NCBI RefSeq assembly: GCF_009183365.2
Contig: NZ_CP068230.1
Coordinates: 1-42,500, forward strand
Source: Shewanella algae
GTDB taxonomy: Bacteria; Pseudomonadota; Gammaproteobacteria; Enterobacterales; Shewanellaceae
Reading direction: 5' to 3'
Length of the DNA: 42,500 nucleotides
This document shows, piece after piece, positions 1-7,899 of this stretch. Within the stretch, counting starts at the first letter, position 1, and the number at the start of each line of letters is the position of its first letter. The notes below the pieces were generated by a model. The model searched no databases. It was not told the DNA's origin and saw only the letters and a program-made list of their open reading frames with translations. A program made the position numbers and the translations under genes.

Positions 1-1389
1 GTGGCGGTTTCACTTTGGCAACAATGTATCGGACGACTGCAAGATGAGCTTTCTGCTCAACAATTCAGTATGTGGATCAGACCGTTACAGGCCGAAATGG
101 ATGGGGATACCCTGGTGATCTATGCACCAAACCGGTTCGTGCTTGATTGGGTTCGGGATAAATATCTCAACATTATCAATCAGTTTTTTACTGAGCATTT
201 GGGCAATGATGCGCCAAAACTCAGGTTTGATATAGGTAGTCGTCCGTCGGCCAAGCCCCAGGTTCAGACCCCAACTGCGACCAAGGCCTCTGTCAGTGCT
301 CCCAAGAGTGCGGCCGGTAAAGGTGCAACCTTTAATACTGCCGCAGAACCAGCCGTAAACCACAGCTATCGCAGCAATATTAACCCCACTTACCAATTCG
401 ACAACTTTGTTGAAGGTAAGTCCAACCAACTGGGTAAGGCGGCCGCATTGCAGGTGGCTGAAAACCCGGGTGGTGCCTATAACCCTCTGTTTCTATATGG
501 CGGTACCGGTTTGGGTAAGACTCACCTACTGCACGCCGTAGGCAACGGCATTATCAAGAATAATCCTAACGCCAAAGTGGTTTATATGCACTCAGAGCGT
601 TTTGTGCAGGACATGGTCAAGGCGTTGCAAAACAATGCCATCGAAGACTTCAAGCGTTACTATCGCAGTGTTGATGCTCTGTTTATCGATGACATTCAGT
701 TTTTTGCCAATAAAGACAGATCCCAGGAAGAGTTTTTCCACACCTTTAATGCCTTGCTTGAAGGCAATCACCAGATCATTTTGACATCGGATCGTTATCC
801 GAAAGAGATCGACGGTGTGGAAGATCGGCTCAAGTCGCGCTTTGGCTGGGGTCTTACCGTGGCCATCGAGCCGCCTGAGCTGGAAACCCGGGTCGCCATT
901 TTGATGCGCAAGGCGCAGGAGAGTGGGATCAACTTGCCGGATGAAGTGGCCTTCTTCATCGCCAAGCGCTTACGCTCCAACGTGCGTGAACTGGAAGGGG
1001 CATTGAACCGGGTTATCGCCAATGCCAACTTTACCGGTCGGCCAATAACCATTGATTTTGTGCGCGAAGCCTTGCGTGACCTCTTGGCTCTGCAGGAAAA
1101 ATTAGTCACTATAGACAACATTCAGAAAACAGTGGCTGAATACTACAAGATCAAGATGGCCGATATGCTGTCCAAGCGCCGTTCCCGCAGTGTGGCGAGA
1201 CCGAGGCAGATGGCCATGGCGTTATCTAAAGAATTAACCAATCAGAGCTTACCTGAGATAGGGGATGCTTTTGGTGGTCGTGACCATACAACTGTGTTGC
1301 ATGCCTGCCGCAAGATTGCACAGCTGCGGGAAGAGAGTCACGACATTAAAGAAGATTATGCCAACTTGATTAGAACCTTATCTTCTTAA
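1..1389 (+). CDS. dnaA: Chromosomal replication initiator protein DnaA
   Basis: DnaA binds DnaA boxes at oriC, melts the origin and helps load the DnaB helicase. The 462-residue protein has an N-terminal domain I (about 1-85), a low-complexity Ala/Thr/Lys-rich linker (about 85-125), an AAA+ ATPase domain and a C-terminal helix-turn-helix domain IV. Walker A is GGTGLGKTH at residues 167-175, Walker B is ALFIDD at 226-231, and the DnaA-box recognition signature GGRDHTTVLH lies at 425-434. The start codon is GTG at the first base of the window, so its promoter and any oriC sequence lie outside. It is the first gene of dnaA-dnaN-recF-gyrB, with 15 bases before dnaN. Length and motifs are normal for the family. 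Confidence 0.98.
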   Translation: MAVSLWQQCIGRLQDELSAQQFSMWIRPLQAEMDGDTLVIYAPNRFVLDWVRDKYLNIINQFFTEHLGNDAPKLRFDIGSRPSAKPQVQTPTATKASVSAPKSAAGKGATFNTAAEPAVNHSYRSNINPTYQFDNFVEGKSNQLGKAAALQVAENPGGAYNPLFLYGGTGLGKTHLLHAVGNGIIKNNPNAKVVYMHSERFVQDMVKALQNNAIEDFKRYYRSVDALFIDDIQFFANKDRSQEEFFHTFNALLEGNHQIILTSDRYPKEIDGVEDRLKSRFGWGLTVAIEPPELETRVAILMRKAQESGINLPDEVAFFIAKRLRSNVRELEGALNRVIANANFTGRPITIDFVREALRDLLALQEKLVTIDNIQKTVAEYYKIKMADMLSKRRSRSVARPRQMAMALSKELTNQSLPEIGDAFGGRDHTTVLHACRKIAQLREESHDIKEDYANLIRTLSS

Positions 1390-1404
1390 TCAGGGAACAG
1401 GACC

Positions 1405-2505
1405 ATGAAATTTTCGATCGATAGGGATGCCCTATTAAAGCCGCTCCAGTTGGTCAGTGGCGCGGTGGAAAGACGCCATAACTTGCCTATTCTGGCAAAC
1501 CTCCTGGTGGAAGTAAGTAATCACTCACTCAAGATGACGGGTACAGATCTTGAGGTGGAACTGGTCGGCAGTGCCGAGGTCAGTGGCGAAGTGCAGGAAG
1601 GTCGCACCACAGTGCCGGCCAAGAAACTGCTCGATATCGTCAAGTCACTGCCTGAGCAGAGCGAAATCAAAATCGAACAGCAGGAAAACAAGTGGCTGCT
1701 TCGCAGCGGTCGCAGCCGTTTCTCGTTGGCGACGCTACCGGCGGAAGAATACCCCAATGTCGAGAGTTTCCAGCCCGCCATCGAATTTAACCTCAAGCAG
1801 GGCACACTCAAGTCACTGATAGACGCCACTCAGTTTTCCATGGCCAACCAGGATGTGCGTTACTATCTCAACGGTTTGCTGCTGGAAACCGAGGGTAATG
1901 TACTGCGCGCCATTGCAACAGACGGCCACCGCTTGGCTCTGAGTCACAGAGAAATAGCAGCCTCTTTGCCGGAAAATCAGGTGATCGTGCCTCGTAAAGG
2001 GGTGATGGAGCTGGCTCGCCTACTGGACAGTGAAGATCAGGATATCCATATTGCCATTGGTGATAACGCCATTCGTGCTACCACCGCCAGCGCCGTGTTC
2101 ACCAGTAAGCTGGTGGATGGCCGCTTCCCGGATTATCGCCGGGTATTGCCCAAAGGCGGCGACAAGATAGTGCTGGCCAGTCGCAATCAGCTTAAGCAAG
2201 CACTATTGCGGGCTTCTATCCTGTCCAATGAGAAATTCCGTGGTGTCAGGGTGCAGCTGGAAAATGCGCTGCTCAAGATCACCGCCAATAACCCGGAGCA
2301 GGAAGAAGCCGAAGAGATAATCGATGTGGATTACGCCGGTCAGCCGCTCGAAATCGGCTTCAACGTCTCTTATCTGCTGGATGTGCTCAATGGTCTCAAG
2401 GCCGATGAAGTCAGGATTACCCTCAGTGATGGTAACTCCAGTGCCTTGATTGAAAACCACGTCGAGGAAGACTCCATGTACGTGGTGATGCCGATGCGCC
2501 TCTAG
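1405..2505 (+). CDS. dnaN: DNA polymerase III beta subunit (sliding clamp)
   Basis: The beta clamp is a ring-shaped homodimer that tethers polymerase III and other clamp-binding proteins to DNA. The 366 residues equal the usual gammaproteobacterial length and cover three tandem clamp folds. The start MKFSIDRDALLKPL and the C-terminal VVMPMRL are characteristic. The ATG at 1405 follows a GGAACAGGA ribosome-binding region. It sits between dnaA (15-base gap) and recF (19-base gap), so co-transcription and translational balance with dnaA are likely. Confidence 0.98.
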   Translation: MKFSIDRDALLKPLQLVSGAVERRHNLPILANLLVEVSNHSLKMTGTDLEVELVGSAEVSGEVQEGRTTVPAKKLLDIVKSLPEQSEIKIEQQENKWLLRSGRSRFSLATLPAEEYPNVESFQPAIEFNLKQGTLKSLIDATQFSMANQDVRYYLNGLLLETEGNVLRAIATDGHRLALSHREIAASLPENQVIVPRKGVMELARLLDSEDQDIHIAIGDNAIRATTASAVFTSKLVDGRFPDYRRVLPKGGDKIVLASRNQLKQALLRASILSNEKFRGVRVQLENALLKITANNPEQEEAEEIIDVDYAGQPLEIGFNVSYLLDVLNGLKADEVRITLSDGNSSALIENHVEEDSMYVVMPMRL

Positions 2506-2524
2506 GGGCGACTTTGGGCCATAA

Positions 2525-3607
2525 ATGAGTCTAACTCGTCTCAATATTCAAGCTTTTCGTAATATCGATTCAGCCCAACTGCTCCCCGGCACTGGGCTGA
2601 ATCTTATTTACGGCCAAAATGGCAGTGGCAAAACCAGTGTCCTGGAGGCGATTTACTTTCTGGGGATGGGGCGCTCGTTTCGCAGTCATCTGTCTCAGAG
2701 GGTGATCAATAACCAACAGGATCAGTTGACCCTGTTTGCCAATTTGAGCCTGCCCTCCGGTGACAGTAAGTTGGGGCTGCGGCGGTTTCGCAGCGGCGAA
2801 ACCGAGGTCAGAATGGATGGCGAGAAGATAAAGCGCCTGTCTGTGCTGGCCGACACCCTGCCTATTCAGGTAATCACCCCAGAGAGCTTTTCACTGTTGT
2901 TTGAAGGCCCCAAGGCCAGGCGCCAGTTTATCGATTGGGGCGCGTTTCATTGCGATCCCCAGTTTTATCAGGCCTGGGTCAATGTAAGGCGGATCCTCAA
3001 GCAACGTAATCAATTACTTAAGGACGGTGCAGCCTACCAGCAAATCGCATACTGGGACCGGGATTTTATCCGTTATACCGAGTTGGTCACCGAGATACGA
3101 AAGGCATATGTAGACTCGTTAAATGAGCTACTTAAGGGTATAATCGGGGAGTTTTTACCACAGGTTGATATCAAGGTTTCCTTTACCCGTGGTTGGGATA
3201 GTAAAACTGAGTTTTCGACCCTGTTACAGGCGTCTTATTCCCGGGATCTATCCATGGGGCACACCGTCAGTGGCCCCCATAAAGCCGACTTGAGACTCAG
3301 AGTGGGTAATCTACCCGCTCAGGATGCTTTGTCCCGTGGTCAGCTGAAGTTGTTGGTGTGTGCACTGCGAATAGCACAAGGAAAGTTGCTTAAACAACAA
3401 ATAGATAAGAATAGTATCTATCTGGTCGACGATCTGCCGTCAGAGTTGGATGCGAAACACAGGAAGTTATTGCTGCGGCAGTTGAGCGAAACCGGGGCGC
3501 AAGTGTTTGTCACTGCGATTGACCCGGCAGCAATATCAGATTCATTAAGCACGCCCCCAAGCCGGATTTTTCAGGTGGAACAGGGGCGGGTAACGGTCAT
3601 TGAATAA
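2525..3607 (+). CDS. recF: DNA replication and repair protein RecF
   Basis: RecF is an ABC/SMC-like ATPase that acts with RecO and RecR to load RecA at gapped, damaged DNA. The 360-residue protein shows a P-loop GQNGSGKT at residues 30-37, an ABC signature LSRGQ at 269-273 and a Walker B region LVDD at 300-303. It lies in the conserved dnaN-recF-gyrB order, with 19 bases after dnaN and 16 bases before gyrB. Nothing is missing or truncated. Confidence 0.97.
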   Translation: MSLTRLNIQAFRNIDSAQLLPGTGLNLIYGQNGSGKTSVLEAIYFLGMGRSFRSHLSQRVINNQQDQLTLFANLSLPSGDSKLGLRRFRSGETEVRMDGEKIKRLSVLADTLPIQVITPESFSLLFEGPKARRQFIDWGAFHCDPQFYQAWVNVRRILKQRNQLLKDGAAYQQIAYWDRDFIRYTELVTEIRKAYVDSLNELLKGIIGEFLPQVDIKVSFTRGWDSKTEFSTLLQASYSRDLSMGHTVSGPHKADLRLRVGNLPAQDALSRGQLKLLVCALRIAQGKLLKQQIDKNSIYLVDDLPSELDAKHRKLLLRQLSETGAQVFVTAIDPAAISDSLSTPPSRIFQVEQGRVTVIE

Positions 3608-3623
3608 CCGATGAGAGAATAAT

Positions 3624-6041
3624 ATGTCAGAGAACAGTTACGATTCTTCGAGTATCAAGGTCCTTAAGGGCCTTGATGCGGTACGTAAAAGACCTGGGAT
3701 GTATATTGGTGATACCGACGATGGCACGGGTCTGCATCACATGGTATTCGAAGTCGTCGATAACTCTATCGATGAAGCTTTGGCGGGCCACTGCAGTGAC
3801 ATAGTGATCACCATCCATGTTGATGGCTCTGTATCTGTCAAAGATGATGGTCGTGGTATTCCGGTTGCCATTCACCCTGAAGAAGGGGTATCGGCTGCCC
3901 AGGTTATTATGACAGTGCTGCACGCCGGCGGTAAGTTCGACGACAACTCCTATAAAGTTTCCGGTGGTTTGCACGGTGTGGGTGTGTCAGTGGTTAACGC
4001 CTTGTCGGAAAAGCTGCAGTTGACCATTCGCCGCGATGGCAAGGTTTATGAGCAGTTCTACAAGCACGGTGAGCCGCAAGAGCCTATCAAGGAAATCGGT
4101 GAAGCAACCAAGACAGGTACTGAAATTCGTTTCTGGCCCAGCCATGAAACCTTTACTGATACCGAGTTTCATTATGAGCTGTTGGCCAAACGTATTCGCG
4201 AGCTTTCATTCCTGAACTCAGGCGTGGGTATCCGTCTTATTGACGAGCGCGACAACAAAGATGAGTTTTTCCACTATGAGGGCGGTATCAAGGCCTTCGT
4301 AGAGTACCTGAACCGTAACAAGACTCCGGTGAATAAGGATGTATTCCACTTCTCCCAAGAGCGGGATGATGGCATCACTGTTGAAGTGGCCATGCAGTGG
4401 AACGACGGTTTCCAGGAAAGCATTTTCTGTTTTACCAACAACATTCCCCAGCGTGATGGTGGTACTCACCTGGCAGGTTTCCGGGCGGCATTGACCCGTA
4501 ACCTGAACAACTACATGGAGAATGAGGGTTTCAACAAGAAGGGCAAGACCAACGCCACAGGTGATGATGCCCGTGAAGGCCTGACCGCAGTGGTTTCTGT
4601 GAAGGTTCCTGACCCCAAGTTCAGCTCCCAAACCAAAGACAAGCTGGTTTCCAGTGAGGTCAAAGGCGCCGTGGAACAGACCATGGGTGAGAAGCTGAAT
4701 GACTATCTGCTGGAAAACCCAGCCGATGCCAAGATGATTGTTGGCAAGATTATTGACGCTGCCCGCGCCCGTGAAGCGGCCCGTAAGGCCCGCGAGATGA
4801 CCCGTCGTAAAGGAGCCCTGGATTTGGGTGGTTTGCCGGGTAAATTGGCTGACTGTCAGGAAAAAGACCCAGGTCTTTCTGAAATCTACATAGTGGAGGG
4901 TGATTCGGCCGGCGGTAGTGCCAAACAGGGCCGAAACAGAAAGAACCAGGCTATTTTGCCACTCAAGGGTAAAATTCTTAACGTAGAGAAGGCTCGCTTC
5001 GACAAGATGCTGTCTTCTCAGGAAGTGGCGACTCTTATCACTGCCCTTGGCTGCGGTATCGGCCGTGATGAATATGATCCGGAAAAAACCCGTTACCACT
5101 ACATCATCATCATGACGGATGCTGACGTCGACGGCTCGCACATTCGTACGCTGCTGTTGACCTTCTTCTTCCGTCAGATGCCTGAGCTGATCGAGCGTGG
5201 CTTTGTTTATATTGCCCAGCCTCCTTTGTTCAAAGTGAAGAAAGGCAAGCAGGAGCAGTATCTGAAAGATGAACCGGCATTGACTGAATACTTGACCACT
5301 CAGGCTCTTGATGGCGGCTGCATCTATCCATCCAAGGATGCACCGGCCATGTCAGGTGAAGGCCTGGAGCGTCTGGTTAATCAGTATCGCGAAGTGGAAG
5401 CCATCATCGAGCGCTTGGAAAAGCGTTATCCAACCAATGTGACCAACCGCATGCTGTATCGTCCACGGGTGACCGCCGAAATGCTGGCCGACGAGGCCGC
5501 TATGACCACTTGGTGCAAAGGCCTGCTGCAGGATCTTGAAGATGAAGAGAATGGCGGCGTTATCTACAAGATGGAAACTGTGCTGGATCCAGAGCGTAAG
5601 GTGTATCTGCCGCAGCTCATTGTGCGCAAACACGGTATAGATACCCATTATCTGTTTGGTTATGACTTCTTCCATTCCAGCGATTATGAGCGTATCGCCA
5701 AGCTGGGTGAGCAGATCTGTGATCTGATTGAAGACGGCGGCTATGTTAAACGCGGTGAGCGGGTCAAAGAGGTCAGCAGTTTTGTTGAAGCACTTGACTG
5801 GCTGATTGCTGAGTCCAAGCGCGGTCTCTATATCCAGCGCTATAAAGGACTGGGTGAAATGAACCCAGAGCAGCTATGGGAAACCACCATGGATCCCGAG
5901 AGCCGCCGCATGTTGCAGGTCACCATTGAAGATGCGATAGCGGCCGATCAGCTGTTTACCACTCTGATGGGCGATCAGGTTGAGCCAAGACGCGACTTTA
6001 TCGAAGCCAACGCCCTCAACGTGGCTAACCTCGACGTTTAA
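3624..6041 (+). CDS. gyrB: DNA gyrase subunit B
   Basis: GyrB is the ATPase subunit of the A2B2 gyrase that introduces negative supercoils. The GHKL ATPase domain has the catalytic Glu43 and Asn47 in EVVDNSIDEA. The Toprim domain carries EGDSAGGSAKQGR starting at residue 425 and the metal-binding MTDADVDGSH motif. The 805-residue length indicates the long gammaproteobacterial form with the insert in the C-terminal Toprim/tail region. The PLKGKILNVEKA segment, where quinolone-resistance changes occur in other species, looks unaltered. It is the last gene of the dnaA operon and is followed directly by a strong terminator. Confidence 0.98.
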   Translation: MSENSYDSSSIKVLKGLDAVRKRPGMYIGDTDDGTGLHHMVFEVVDNSIDEALAGHCSDIVITIHVDGSVSVKDDGRGIPVAIHPEEGVSAAQVIMTVLHAGGKFDDNSYKVSGGLHGVGVSVVNALSEKLQLTIRRDGKVYEQFYKHGEPQEPIKEIGEATKTGTEIRFWPSHETFTDTEFHYELLAKRIRELSFLNSGVGIRLIDERDNKDEFFHYEGGIKAFVEYLNRNKTPVNKDVFHFSQERDDGITVEVAMQWNDGFQESIFCFTNNIPQRDGGTHLAGFRAALTRNLNNYMENEGFNKKGKTNATGDDAREGLTAVVSVKVPDPKFSSQTKDKLVSSEVKGAVEQTMGEKLNDYLLENPADAKMIVGKIIDAARAREAARKAREMTRRKGALDLGGLPGKLADCQEKDPGLSEIYIVEGDSAGGSAKQGRNRKNQAILPLKGKILNVEKARFDKMLSSQEVATLITALGCGIGRDEYDPEKTRYHYIIIMTDADVDGSHIRTLLLTFFFRQMPELIERGFVYIAQPPLFKVKKGKQEQYLKDEPALTEYLTTQALDGGCIYPSKDAPAMSGEGLERLVNQYREVEAIIERLEKRYPTNVTNRMLYRPRVTAEMLADEAAMTTWCKGLLQDLEDEENGGVIYKMETVLDPERKVYLPQLIVRKHGIDTHYLFGYDFFHSSDYERIAKLGEQICDLIEDGGYVKRGERVKEVSSFVEALDWLIAESKRGLYIQRYKGLGEMNPEQLWETTMDPESRRMLQVTIEDAIAADQLFTTLMGDQVEPRRDFIEANALNVANLDV

Positions 6042-6063
6042 TCAAACAGCTTGTTATCTTTAA

Positions 6064-6090
6064 AAGGAAGGCCTCAGGCCTTCCTTTTTT
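6064..6090 (+). terminator. Rho-independent terminator after gyrB
   Basis: A perfect 10-bp stem (AAGGAAGGCC / GGCCTTCCTT) with a TCA loop is followed by a run of T. It starts 22 bases after the gyrB stop codon and would end the dnaA-dnaN-recF-gyrB transcript. Confidence 0.92.
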
Positions 6091-6104
6091 ATTGTCACCC
6101 TAAA

Positions 6105-6125
6105 ACCACCTCCTATGGAGGTGGT
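6105..6125. repeat. Left-end hairpin of the IS200-type element
   Basis: ACCACCTCC and GGAGGTGGT form a 9-bp perfect stem around a TAT loop. It matches the right-end hairpin in size and loop, so it is probably the structure bound by TnpA. A second GC-rich hairpin (about 6139-6149) follows on its inner side. Confidence 0.8.
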
Positions 6126-6210
6126 GATCGTCAAGTCGGGGCTCAGCCCGAAGAGTGCCCATACTGCATACTGACTCGGTTTGTTACCAGCAAATCAAGG
6201 AGTAAGCAGT

Positions 6211-6657
6211 ATGAGCCGATATGAAAGTGCATCGCACGTCTTCTATCGCTGTCAGTATCACATTGTATGGACGCCAAAGTATAGACACAGGATCTTGAAG
6301 GGCCGAGTTGGACAGGAGGTTTGTCGCAGTATTTATATCTATAGCGGCATGAAGAAGTGCCGGATAGTAGAGCTAAATGTCCAGATAGACCATGTTCACT
6401 TACTGGTGAGACTTCCGCCAAGCTTGAGTGTCTCGGAGTACGTAGGTTTTTTAAAGGGAAGAACTGCGATAAGACTGTTTAACAAATTCCCTTACTTACG
6501 AAAGCATAAATTATGGGGTAACCACTTTTGGCAAAGAGGCTACTTTGTAGATTCAGTGGGAGCAAACGAAGAGATCATTCGTAGATATGTAAGGTATCAA
6601 CAGAAAGTAGAGGCAGAGGAATCAAACGGCCAGATCAAGCTTGGTTTGGATGGGTAA
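6211..6657 (+). CDS. tnpA: IS200/IS605-family transposase TnpA (Y1 HUH)
   Basis: This 148-residue Y1 transposase would cut and rejoin single-stranded element ends using an HUH active site and a catalytic tyrosine. The HUH motif is His61-Val-His63 in IDHVHLL. The likely nucleophile is Tyr126 in RRYVRYQQ, with Gln130 nearby. The N-terminal YHIVWTPKYRHRIL and the FWQRGYFVD block are typical of the family. I place the start at ATG 6211, which has an AAGGAG ribosome-binding site at 6198-6203; an in-frame extension upstream lacks support. The gene appears complete and potentially active. IS200-type genes are usually poorly translated because of hairpins near the start; I infer rather than see that here. 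Confidence 0.93.
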   Translation: MSRYESASHVFYRCQYHIVWTPKYRHRILKGRVGQEVCRSIYIYSGMKKCRIVELNVQIDHVHLLVRLPPSLSVSEYVGFLKGRTAIRLFNKFPYLRKHKLWGNHFWQRGYFVDSVGANEEIIRRYVRYQQKVEAEESNGQIKLGLDG

Positions 6658-6664
6658 TTCTTTT

Positions 6665-6683
6665 AGCCCCCTTCTAGGGGGCT
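6665..6683. repeat. GC-rich hairpin after tnpA
   Basis: AGCCCCCT and AGGGGGCT form an 8-bp stem around a TCT loop just after the transposase stop codon. It lies inside the element and may limit transcription leaving or entering it. No T run follows it on the plus strand, so terminator activity is uncertain; on the minus strand it is followed by AAAA rather than by template for a U run. Confidence 0.6.
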
Positions 6684-6691
6684 GTTCAAAG

Positions 6692-6710
6692 CCACCTGCT
6701 ATGCAGGTGG
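6692..6710. repeat. Right-end hairpin of the IS200-type element
   Basis: CCACCTGC and GCAGGTGG form an 8-bp stem around a TAT loop. Compared with the left-end hairpin, one base pair is changed on both sides (C:G to G:C), so the pairing is kept. This supports a selected structure at both ends. Confidence 0.8.
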
Positions 6711-6798
6711 ATTTTTTACTGGGTGTTTACCGCGTTAACTTTAGGAAATAGCGATTATACTGAACCATCTGGGGTGGAATAATTGCGCAGGAAATCAA

Positions 6799-7845
6799 GT
6801 GATAGGAATCTTCAGGAAACTGTTTAATGTCAGGGAAAACGTTGAAGTAGAGCGACCAAAAAGCTTCAACGAAGCCCCGCCCAATATCCAGCATGAGCAG
6901 CAAGCATTGAGCCGCTCGCGGGAGACTGAGGCTGACGAGCTGGTGGCTGCCGTCGATGCTACTGCACTGTTTTACAGTTTACTGTTCTCCGTCAGCAGCC
7001 AGAATAGCGGTGGCGTTGCCAATAAACTCGAAAAGCGAGTCATGAGCGATATTGAGCAGGCACTGGCCTCACCGCAGCAGATTGCCGATTCTGTACTGCA
7101 GATCCCTGGTCGTATACTGGAGCTGGACAACAAACTCAGCGATCCAGAATTTGATAGTCAGGATATAGTGGTACTGATTCAGCAAGATCCCGTATTGAGT
7201 GCCGAGGTGATCCGCATCTGTAACTCGGCGGCTTTTCGCCGCAGCGAGCGGCAGATAACCAGTCTCCAGCAGGCTCTGGTTCAACTGGGCAGCAACAGAC
7301 TGAGACGGATAGTGACTACCTGCATGATGAAAGAGATGATAGATATCAAACCCATCTACTTTCGCCGTTTTGGGGCCCATTTGTGGCGCCATTCACTACA
7401 GGTGGCTTTCCTGGCCGGAGAGCTGGAAACCGAAGAACCGGATACAGCTTTTATGGTGGGGCTGCTGCACGATGTTGGCAAGATAGCCATCTTCAAGCTG
7501 TTGCTCGATGCTTTCAATCAGGCCGACCCTGGCGAGCAGCCCAAGTCCTGGCTGTTCCGTCAGGTGATGACGGCGCGCTCCTTGTCATTGAGTAGCCTGC
7601 TGGTGAGTTGCTGGCAGTTACCCAAGGCATTTGAGATTGTACTGCAACCTCTGGCCAATGTCGGTGCCAAGCCGGAAAACCGTTTAAGCCAGCTGATTTG
7701 GCAAGCCAATCTGATCAGTGAATGCTCTATGCTGGTGGAAGAGGATAAGTTGCCCCCGGAATTGCTGGATGCCTTGTTGAAGGAAGCCAATATCAGCCGG
7801 GAAATGTTTGAACAGTGGCATCAGAAACTGCTTGAAATAAAATGA
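6799..7845 (+). CDS. HDOD domain-containing signalling protein
   Basis: This 348-residue protein has an HDOD domain (about residues 100-310), a family related to HD phosphohydrolases and common in bacterial signalling proteins. The block GLLHDVGKIAIF places a His224-Asp225 pair, but the full metal-binding HD set is not evident, so catalysis should not be assumed. The first 100 residues are polar and have no recognised domain. The start is GTG 6799, with AGGA 6 bases upstream; no better start is visible. The gene stands alone, 80 bases after the IS200-type element, and ends at a strong terminator. The exact function is unknown. Confidence 0.85.
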   Translation: MIGIFRKLFNVRENVEVERPKSFNEAPPNIQHEQQALSRSRETEADELVAAVDATALFYSLLFSVSSQNSGGVANKLEKRVMSDIEQALASPQQIADSVLQIPGRILELDNKLSDPEFDSQDIVVLIQQDPVLSAEVIRICNSAAFRRSERQITSLQQALVQLGSNRLRRIVTTCMMKEMIDIKPIYFRRFGAHLWRHSLQVAFLAGELETEEPDTAFMVGLLHDVGKIAIFKLLLDAFNQADPGEQPKSWLFRQVMTARSLSLSSLLVSCWQLPKAFEIVLQPLANVGAKPENRLSQLIWQANLISECSMLVEEDKLPPELLDALLKEANISREMFEQWHQKLLEIK

Positions 7846-7872
7846 AAAAACGCGCCTTTCGGCGCGTTTTTT
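7846..7872. terminator. Bidirectional terminator between the HDOD gene and glyS
   Basis: AAAAACGCGCC and GGCGCGTTTTT form an 11-bp stem around a TTTC loop. A T run follows on the plus strand and an A run precedes it, so it can terminate both the HDOD gene and the converging glyQS transcript. It begins directly after the HDOD stop codon. Confidence 0.9.
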
Positions 7873-7899
7873 AGCTGTTTGGCATCACTGCAACTGCCA

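Larger units (their letters stand above)
6099..6718 (+). mobile_element. IS200/IS605-family insertion sequence (tnpA only)
   Basis: The element contains one Y1 transposase gene (6211-6657) flanked by imperfect palindromes rather than terminal inverted repeats, as in the IS200/IS605 family, which transposes through single-stranded DNA. The left hairpin is at 6105-6125 and the right hairpin at 6692-6710. There is no tnpB/iscB-type accessory gene. Outer boundaries are estimates, because these elements make no target duplication; they should lie a few bases outside the hairpins. It sits between the gyrB terminator and the HDOD gene and does not interrupt a gene. Confidence 0.85.

Noticed and set aside
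4218..5141. Long minus-strand open frame opposite gyrB (307 codons)
   Set aside because: It lies wholly inside gyrB on the other strand, resembles no protein I know and has no operon context; it is a shadow of the gyrB codon pattern.
6143..6421. Minus-strand frame opposite the IS200-type transposase
   Set aside because: It overlaps the hairpin end and the tnpA start in antisense and has no ribosome-binding site; an antisense regulatory RNA is possible in this family but I see no promoter to support it.
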